NCBI GenBank assembly: GCA_936440205.1
Contig: OW387138.1
Location: 52,963,526 to 53,027,525 of the forward strand
From: Lepidonotus clava
Lineage: Eukaryota; Annelida; Polychaeta; Phyllodocida; Polynoidae
DNA: 64,000 nt
Reading direction: 5' to 3'
The translations under genes were made by a program, and so were the position numbers. Under the pieces are notes generated by a model. It had not been told where the DNA came from. It worked only from the letters and a program-made list of their open reading frames with translations, and made no database searches. This document shows, piece by piece, positions 57,219 through 64,000 of this stretch. Within the stretch, counting starts at the first letter, position 1. The number at the start of each line of letters is the position of its first letter.

Positions 57219-57346
57219 ATTGTAAATGCTGTCAAAAATAGTCTAAACAATAGGTATCTTCCATATGATGCTATTGACACTGATGCTATCCTCATATTGG
57301 ATGATGATATAACACCATCAGAGGAGCAAATTACAGTTGCATTTAG
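57219..57346 (+). CDS. EXTL3: EXTL3-like exostosin, exon C (GT64 catalytic LDDD motif)
   Basis: The exon follows TGTTTCTTTCAG, starts in phase 0 as exon B requires, and ends in phase 2 before GTAAGT. It encodes KNSLNNRYLPYDAIDTDAIL then ILDDDITPSEEQITVAFR, matching vertebrate EXTL3 KNSLNNRFLPWNEIETEA and SIDDDAHLRHDEIMFGFR as I recall them. The DDD triplet holds the Mn2+ and UDP-sugar phosphate, so the catalytic core appears intact. The next exon, expected to encode a VW...R.VGFP-type block, was not found up to 64000 and presumably lies outside the window. Confidence 0.93.
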
Positions 57347-58545
57347 GTAAGTTTCAGAATGTGTGTTAGATCCCCCATAGATGACCCCTATATGTGCCTT
57401 AACCCTTTAGACCCCACTAATTGAGATCCTGTATTGCTTGATTTCCCCAGGATTTCGATGCATTTCCCTAGGAAATTCCTTAAATTTCTTTTCACTGAGA
57501 AACTTCAAAGGATGACTCATCCCTATCATAGAAATGTCAGAGTTTCACTGAATGAGGCAAATACAAGCTGGTTGAAACACTTAAGCCCTAATTTTACTGA
57601 TACTATGTGTCGGGTGACTGGTCACATTGGGTAACTTTGCCCTACACAAAGGGTTCGCATTAGGACCGTTTCAAGTGCATATCACATTACGTTGGGACCC
57701 AATGCAAGCCAACGCGTATTATATTATACTACGTATTTAGTAAGCATTGGGGGGATCGAGTTGGCACACATTGGGTTGCATTAGCATGCGTTCGGTTGCG
57801 TTTATTTGACAAACATGTTGGTAAAATAACGTGAGTCATACACTTTGGGCAATGGGACTCAACGTGAACGTGACCCAACTTGTAGTGTAATATAGCCTTT
57901 ACAAAAAGCAACAGACCTTGTGTCTTTATCATTTTATCATAGGGAACACAGGAAACTTTGAAATGTGAAAAAAATCATGTATTTTGATGAAGTTTCAATG
58001 GAAATCAACTATGTGCTATAAAAACTCTTAGGCCTAAAGGGTTAATTTGTAATTCAGGCAGTTGGGGCTAAAGAGAGTCATGTTGTGACATGGTTTTGAT
58101 AAAAGCCAGACAAGTTTCTGCCAGCTATAGGGATAGTTCATGTGCATAGCAGTAAGGGTGAAAAGGAGTAAAGGGATAGAGGGTATTTTAGGGGCATTTT
58201 CAGGCAATATTAGGGGCATGAGGCACATCTAAGGAAGATCTTTGTGTAATATTAGGTGTTTCTTTGGCACAATTTAGGTGTTTCTTTGGCACAAACATAA
58301 AGTTTACCAATCTGCAAATGTATGTGCAAGGAACACTTTAATCTCTTGTCTGACTAGAAGATCTTAAATAAAGTTCTTGAAGGAAAATATACCAGTACGA
58401 ACTAAGCTACCTGTAAACATGATCTGTTTTACCAAAAGAAATTAAGTATCCCTGAGAATCCCCTTACTTCTTTTAGATGCACCTAAGATCCCTCTAAGAT
58501 GTGCCTAATATGCCACAATAAAGCACCTATGATTCCCCTAATGCA
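57347..58545. other. Start of the third intron, unassigned
   Basis: No further exon is seen. 57434-57634 is open on the + strand but lacks exostosin similarity. TTTCTTTGGCACAA occurs twice in tandem (58259-58294). Confidence 0.4.
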
Positions 58546-58549
58546 GGGA

Positions 58550-58957
58550 GGCAGGACAGTGTTGTGGGTTAGGTTCTTGGCATTGGGGTTGGCCCATTAC
58601 ACTACATTGCAACCTAAAAACGATGAGTCAGTCCTGATATAGCTGAAATATTGCTAATATAAGTGAAATATTGATGAAGTTGTCACCTGATGTGTGGGTT
58701 CGATCTTGGGTTTGGCTAGCCAAGGCTGCTACACCCCTCTGCATGTCCCCCAGTGACAACAACTGGGTTATCAGAGGTCTTAGGGCCACCTGATGTATGT
58801 GTCTAACCCTGTCTATGGGACCAGGCACATCAAAGAAGATCTGCCTTAGTAAAGGTGTAGGGTATATGGTCTCTCTTCACAGATTTAATCATCATCATCA
58901 CCCTTGATATGACCCTGGTAGTTGATCTGGGCATCCAGCAAACAATAATCAACCAAC
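58550..58957 (+). mobile_element. Old, diverged SINE copy
   Basis: It shares CCCCCAGTGACAACAACTGG, CTATGGGACCAGGCACAT, AAAGAAGATCTGCCTTAGTA and a terminal AATCAACCAACC with the SINE at 49535-49880. The tRNA-like head is decayed (GTGTGGGTTCGATCTTGGG near 58693) and appears extended by inserted sequence. No target duplication is visible. Confidence 0.75.
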
Positions 58958-59039
58958 CTAAGATGTGCATAAGATGACCAACAGATGCTATATGGTAGTG
59001 GCATACTATACAAATTGGTAACTACCCAAGTCCCATATT

Positions 59040-59960
59040 TGACCATCTGACCTATAGTTCACTTGGGACAAGAGATTTTACTCTGTTATACCTTAAAAGC
59101 CATGTTCATAGTTGCTATGGTAACCAAAATAGGAGGGAAACTGAAATAATTGTCAATTTTGAAGTTGTTTTTGGTTATCATGGCAACTAATTAAGAGGAA
59201 CAACCAATGTTAGTATTTTATCCAATAGAACTCTCAGAATGCATCAATATGATGTATCATTTGTGTTTCTAGCATGTATATTAAGAGAGATACATCCCAA
59301 ATACTGTTTATTTGGAGATAAAACATTAATTTTGAGTGCTTTCCATGGAAACCACTCATTTATTGCATTCCATTGTCTTGTTCGGACAAAAAACACAAGA
59401 TTCCATGTAGATATGTACTCATGAGATAGATAGGTTGTGCCTTGTTATACCCATATTTGTGGCTGCTATTGTGACAGGAACAGAAGAGAAAATGAAATTA
59501 TAGTCAATTTCTAAGTTATTTTTGGTAACCATGGCAACCCAATAACCAAGACAACCCATTTTAGCTTTCTATCCCTTAGAACTCTAGGAATGCTTAATTT
59601 TGATGTCTCATTTGTGCTTCGATCCTGAATATTAAGGAAGATATGTCAAAAAAACTATTGATTACCTTATTTTGGGTGGTTGCCATGGAAACCAGCCATT
59701 TACTATAATTATTTTTTCAGTACAAACTATCATCCTTTGAATTTGAGACTTTAATGGCATGCTTTGTTATATCTCTTTTGGATGTTTCCTTAATTAAGGC
59801 TCTTTTTGAGAATGACCACTCTACTATCAAGAGAATTGTGGTTTTCTGGGTATGTTTCACCTATTTTAATGTCTTTCCATGAAACTGGTTGTGACAAATA
59901 ATAGCTATGTTACCATGGAAACCTAAGCCCCATCATATGCAATGAGGTATCAAAAGAAAG
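59040..59960. repeat. Tandem repeat of about 380-410 bp rich in X-box-like palindromes
   Basis: Segments at about 59040-59400 and 59430-59750 align in order: GTTATACC, a GTTGCTATGGTAAC-type site or its decayed form, TGTCAATTT.GAAGTT / AGTCAATTTCTAAGTT, a second palindrome, AGAACTCT..GAATGC, and CATGGAAACCA. Full matches to GTHNYYATRRNAAC occur at 59111, 59174, 59525, 59679 and 59909. Confidence 0.7.
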
Positions 59961-60054
59961 CTCATGATCTCCTCTGTCAAACGGTTTAATAATACTGCTT
60001 GATATTGGCTATATTAAAACATTTATAAGAGTTAGATCCTCATTTCTTGCTCAT

Positions 60055-60270
60055 TTTGAAGTTTGACCTTGAGTTTGATGACCTTGACCTTGGGCAAGGT
60101 CACCAATATTAAAATCACAGTTAGGTCCCATCAGTGGCTAAATATTTGCCAAATAACCAAGCTCCATCTATTATGAGTGCGAAGCTATAAGATAAAAGCT
60201 ATATTTTTCAGTTTTTTACTTTTTTTGGTGACATTTGACCTTTTACCTGTGACCTTGAAGTTTGTAATTC
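60055..60270. repeat. TGACCTTGACC-rich segment
   Basis: TTTGACCTTGAGTTTGATGA then CCTTGACCTTGGGCAAGGTC, and later TGACCTTTTACCTGTGACCT, form clustered AGGTCA half-sites in direct and inverted array. It resembles the repeat at 320-1140. Confidence 0.5.
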
Positions 60271-60639
60271 GTGTTCGGTCTGGCATCAGGCAGTTTTGAA
60301 AAGCTTAGAACCTCCCGAACGCGATGATATATGTCAACCTTTATTAATTTGGGGTCATCGGTGGTCACAGAAATAAGCCCTTTTTTGGCCTTCTGCTGCA
60401 GCACTATGTGGAAAGATATGAGTTGAGAGGATGTGAATTCGGAAAGAATGATTATTTATTGAGCGACGGTGAACCAGTATGCATTTGATATGTTTCTGAG
60501 ATTAGACTAACAAAATCAGATAAATTAATGGTAACCTATTTGATTTAAGTGGACAATAGATAAAAGGTCAAGAACGAGATTATTGTTTCCAAGGTAAGTG
60601 TAGACAGAGAGATTGGGGTATTCAATCATATCTAAATGC

Positions 60640-61640
60640 TTATTAAATGTTGATCCCCCAATATTGATTCAATAATGGCCACTTGCAACATTGATACAAT
60701 GTTGAGTTATCAATATTAAAGTATTTAATGTTGATCCAATGCCTTTATGCTAACATTGCCTAGAAATTTGATAATCAATCCTAAATCAATCCTTTATTTA
60801 CATTGATTTACAATTGAGACATCAATGTTGAAGCAATATTGAATTTTCAATCGCACATCAATCCACCACCAGAGGGCACTGCCTGTCAACTTTTTCAAAA
60901 TGTTGGGTATTTCAATATGAAAACTATCCAAAGTCAGAATAATATAAATAATTCAGAAACAACACTGTTGGTATCTTAGACTAAGTTTACTATTACATAT
61001 TCTATCACATGAAAAGTATTAACAAACTGTTTGTTATTTTGAAATTTTGAAGCATGGCATGTAAAAACACCTTTTTCGTCAAAAAAACAATAACATACAG
61101 GTTCAAACAACTGGAGTTCCTGAACATCAATTCCCATGGTTTGTCAGATCACCTGACATTAATGCTACCTATCCATACAAAGATTGACTTGGTTGGGGAA
61201 ATGCTTATAGAACACTTATAGCCTTGATCTTGGTACATGGCCAAGAAAGGTTTGATATTATGATTAAAGAAATAAATCAGGTGAGGGACAGCATTTTTAT
61301 TAATACTGTGAGCCATATTTTTTCCATTCAATTTGTTCACATCACTTTTGCCTTTATTTATAGAAGGGAAGTTTCAAGAACAACATAATATTATAAATAT
61401 TTTTGCAAGTCCTTTTGATGATTTAGCATTTACACTTTAATATTTAAAAACAGATTTCATCAACAATGTTGATTCAATGTCAGATCTCAACACTGTACCA
61501 AATATTGAAAGTTGATATTGACTCAACGTTAGCTTTTCATAGTTGAAAAAACTTCTGAAATCAACCAATATTGAATGTTGATTCAATGTTGATAACAAGC
61601 ATTGATTCAGTAGTGAGTCAACATTAGTGTGTTTACTAGG
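60640..61640. repeat. Inverted arrays of AATGTTGATTCAAT-like units
   Basis: Between 60640-60860 and 61445-61640 short units such as TTGATTCAATGTTGA and AATATTGATTCAAT repeat in both orientations, separated by about 580 bp of AT-rich sequence. The layout resembles a foldback element with subterminal repeats. The exact tips were not found. Confidence 0.55.
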
Positions 61641-61859
61641 CATGTTAATAATTATGGTGTTTGTTTTGTTGTAGTATACTCTGCTTTGCAATGTTAACTC
61701 AGAAAAGAGTGGATCTATTGAGGTTCAAAAATCTAGACACACTCATGTATGCATTGGCCATGTATCCTTATATCTGGCCAATCATCACCATCATTTGCAT
61801 GTATATACTCACAACAAATATGTGCTCGTCACATTCATCACAGGCACATAAACCTGAGT

Positions 61860-63060
61860 ACATGGACTGTTCAGTCATATGCCTGCGCAAAGGTAGCTAG
61901 TAAAACACCGCGTACATATGATTAGTTGTATACAAATAAAGTAAAGAAACAGTCACCAGATAGCAGAAGAAATATCATAAAGGTATTTGAAATTATATGG
62001 TTACTACATTACATAGTGTAAATACTAAGTAGATACTGACCGGGGCGGGGTCCTGCGCGCCATATTGCGGCGAGGGGTTTGGTTCGCCAGGGTTCGCTAG
62101 CGGGCCCGCTGGGGCCCAAGAGCGGACCCTGGTGAACCAAACCCCGAGACGCAATACAGCGCAGTGGGACCTCGACCAAGGTCAGTGTCGAATTTATTTC
62201 ACCCTCTACACATTATTGTGCTTTTATCATGTGGATTTTGATCGATTTTATTTATAAAATTGCGTACTTACAGCTCAACTTGGCGTACTTACGGCGCCAT
62301 CTAGCGTATTGTAAACAAACTTCGGAAGAGTGTAAACATTGAAAGAAACAAAAATATTTGTCAATCTGTTAGTATTTCTTCTCCTCTTACATATTTGCTT
62401 ACTAATAATGCGTTTTTGACAGGAATAATGCGTTTAATATGCCTTTTTATGCGTAGTTGTTCACATTTGTTTACGTTTTGTCAACCTCGCCCTGCGGCGA
62501 CCTGTATAGCCCCGGGCGTGACGTCACACTAGGGCAATACAGACCCTGTATTGCCTGGACCGGCTCTCAGGTGTCCGTCAGTGTTAAAAGATAGGCGACT
62601 TTGTATCGGGGGTGAAATAAAGCATGGGCTTCTGGTAGGTGTAAATATACTTGTAGAAAGGTCACCTCTCCCAGTGAGCACCACTGCTTGGAATGAAAGC
62701 AATAGCCAGACTGATATATAAAGGCGTGAACCTATGGTTAAGGCGGAGAACATTATTACTACCATTTGGAGCAGTGCGAGTCTTGAGGATTCATGGGTTT
62801 GGATAGCCATACGTATACGGGCATCTGGTGACTAGTGAGCTAACTACACTGTTGCACAAATGCCTGAAGTCGAGCGGACTCTTTGGAGGTAACTTGTCTT
62901 CATGTAATGTGATTGTGAACCTAGGATTACACTGGCTACAACTACACTGGCAATTGTACGCAATTGATATATCCACCAACAAAAATAACTCTCAGCCAAG
63001 CGTTGTTTGTGTCATGGATATGAGTGCCCATCTCGCAGAACAGTCTACCACTTGACTAGC
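61860..63060 (+). mobile_element. LINE 5' UTR with promoter modules
   Basis: GCGCAAAGGTAGCTAGTAAA (61887) matches the module at 39577. TCTGGTAGGTGTAA (62632), TGATATATAAAGGCG (62714), GGTGACTAG (62826) and CCAAGCGTTGTTTG (62996) follow in the same order as at 39540-40380. An insertion (about 62041-62570) splits it. The endonuclease of the same strand begins about 200 bp further on. Confidence 0.6.
62041..62570. mobile_element. GC-rich insertion with long imperfect palindrome
   Basis: 62048-62106 pairs with 62115-62175 (TTGGTTCGCCAGGGTTCGCT against the complement of AGCGGACCCTGGTGAACCAA) to make a stem of about 55 bp. A second perfect hairpin GGCAATACAG/CTGTATTGCC lies at 62535-62557. The interior is AT-rich with CpG-containing edges. 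Relatives of the surrounding LINE 5' UTR (39700) lack it. The target duplication was not resolved. Confidence 0.6.
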
Positions 63061-63254
63061 AAACATAGAAGAAATTAACTAAGACGATTCGACTAATAAA
63101 TGAGAACAGTTCCCCAATTATCAAGTACTACTCAGACCAACTACTAGCGCTCATGCCCATTAAAATTAGGAAGCAGATTCCATCAGAGATTTATAATAGA
63201 TCAACAAATATCTTGATCACAACTCATAACAATGGTCACTCCTAAGAGTACCTC

Positions 63255-63500
63255 TAATCCATGTGAAACCAAGAAAGGTTTCATAATAACACATCTCAAT
63301 ACTAGAAGTTACTTGCTGCATAAGGACGAGGCTGTGAATGCTTTAAAAACCATGACATAATCTGTTACTCTGATACATGGCTGACTGACCGAGCCACTGT
63401 TGTCCTGATCTAAGTACCAGGTTATAATTGTAAAAATATCATGGTTTTTAAACAGGAGCATAATGATGACTCTGGAGACAGGTAAATAATATTCTATTGA
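63255..63500 (+). mobile_element. LINE endonuclease fragment
   Basis: GFIITHLNTRSYLLHKDEAV (from about 63277) and, in another frame, HDIICYSDTWLTDRATVV (from about 63351) are the first blocks of a non-LTR endonuclease. A frameshift near 63350 and at least one stop break it. It follows its own 5' UTR on the same strand. Confidence 0.75.
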
Positions 63501-63839
63501 ATGGGGGTAGGGGAGTATAAACCTGGTTGATAAAGAAACTGGTAACCAAATAAACAGGGTTTCCTGAAGAAAATATAAATGATTATACCAATGTATGATA
63601 ACATACCAGTAGAAGGATGTAGCATGCCTGATAGGATGCAGCATGCCTGATAAAGTGCTTGAGCCAATTAAGGAAATTAAATTTAGTAAATCATCTGCTA
63701 TTATATTTTGTTTCTACCAGAGCAGATACATAGGATGTTTTCGTCTTCAATTCATATCTACTCCGGCTAGTAGGGTTTAGTCTTAAAAACCCTTCTATTC
63801 TTGTACATTTACAAATAATCTAATATTTCAATATTACAT
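63501..63839. other. Unassigned sequence with a short duplication
   Basis: GTAGCATGCCTGATAGGATG and GCAGCATGCCTGATAAAGTG (63618-63657) form a 19-20 bp tandem duplication. No gene is seen. Confidence 0.35.
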
Positions 63840-63985
63840 CTAAGGGTGTTTCGTTTGTTCATATCAATGTACGGAGTCTTTTTAGAAAACTTTCGCAAAT
63901 TCGGGAATTGTATTCTAAATATGATTTTCTATGCTGCACTGAAACTTGGTTAGATAATAGATATGGTCGATTCTCATGAAAATGG
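63840..63985 (+). mobile_element. Second LINE endonuclease fragment at the window edge
   Basis: The frame reads SKGVSFVHINVRSLFRKLSQ then SKYDFLCCTETWLDN, the N-terminal blocks of a different LINE's endonuclease, closer to the consensus than the copy at 63255. A stop follows at about 63978, and the rest is outside the window or lost. Confidence 0.75.
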
Positions 63986-64000
63986 GCCAATTCAGCATTT

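Noticed and set aside
57434-57634. Candidate next exostosin exon
   Set aside because: No GT64 similarity and no suitable phase-2 acceptor junction; the expected VGFP-type block is not present.

Overview
The window looks like a piece of a large, repeat-rich animal genome, probably a marine invertebrate; I cannot place the phylum. The only host gene I recognise is an exostosin-like glycosyltransferase on the + strand that resembles EXTL3. Exon A (2438-3742) holds a signal anchor and the GT47 domain. Exon B (44787-44941) and exon C (57219-57346, with the LDDD metal-binding motif) hold the start of the GT64 domain. Exon phases agree (1, then 0, then 2) and all junctions are GT-AG. The gene continues past the right edge. 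Almost everything else is intron, about 41 kb between A and B and 12 kb between B and C, filled with nested mobile elements and minisatellites.

The most striking object is a 15.8 kb element at 9297-25099. It has about 530 bp terminal inverted repeats starting CACGGG, a 3 bp target duplication (CAT), and sits inside a minisatellite. It carries a CMC-type (CACTA-like, Plavaka-like) transposase region, a baculovirus-F-like envelope gene with signal peptide, furin-type site and fusion-peptide-like segment, a minus-strand membrane-protein region, and a small multi-exon gene with PHD-finger-like cysteine/histidine spacing. Carriage of a viral-type fusion glycoprotein by a cut-and-paste CMC transposon is the best candidate here for an undescribed system.

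The other repeats, left to right: a perfect 30 bp hairpin and a diverged tandem repeat (1-1140); a dispersed DNA element (3957-4305), a LINE endonuclease fragment (4306-5035) and a DIRS-like retroelement fossil (6140-7105); three minisatellites (7245-9296); the 15.8 kb element; a second copy of the dispersed DNA element split by a TTAA-flanked MITE (25393-26375); minisatellites and a tailed retroposed insert (28485-33110); a LINE split by insertions including a second TTAA-flanked MITE (35285-39490); modular LINE promoter regions (39540-40990 and 61860-63060); SINEs (44480, 49535, 58550); palindromic and foldback elements (45604, 46555, 56459, 60640, 62047); a solo LTR (50839-51236); and a long LINE (51515-56458) whose ORF1 carries a NADAR (YbiA-like) domain and an SGNH esterase domain.

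Possible regulatory content includes a cluster of six RFX X-box-like palindromes in 56804-59922 and a perfect nuclear-receptor inverted repeat at 56951-56965. Both lie in repeats. All family assignments come from reading the sequence by eye; no database search was run.
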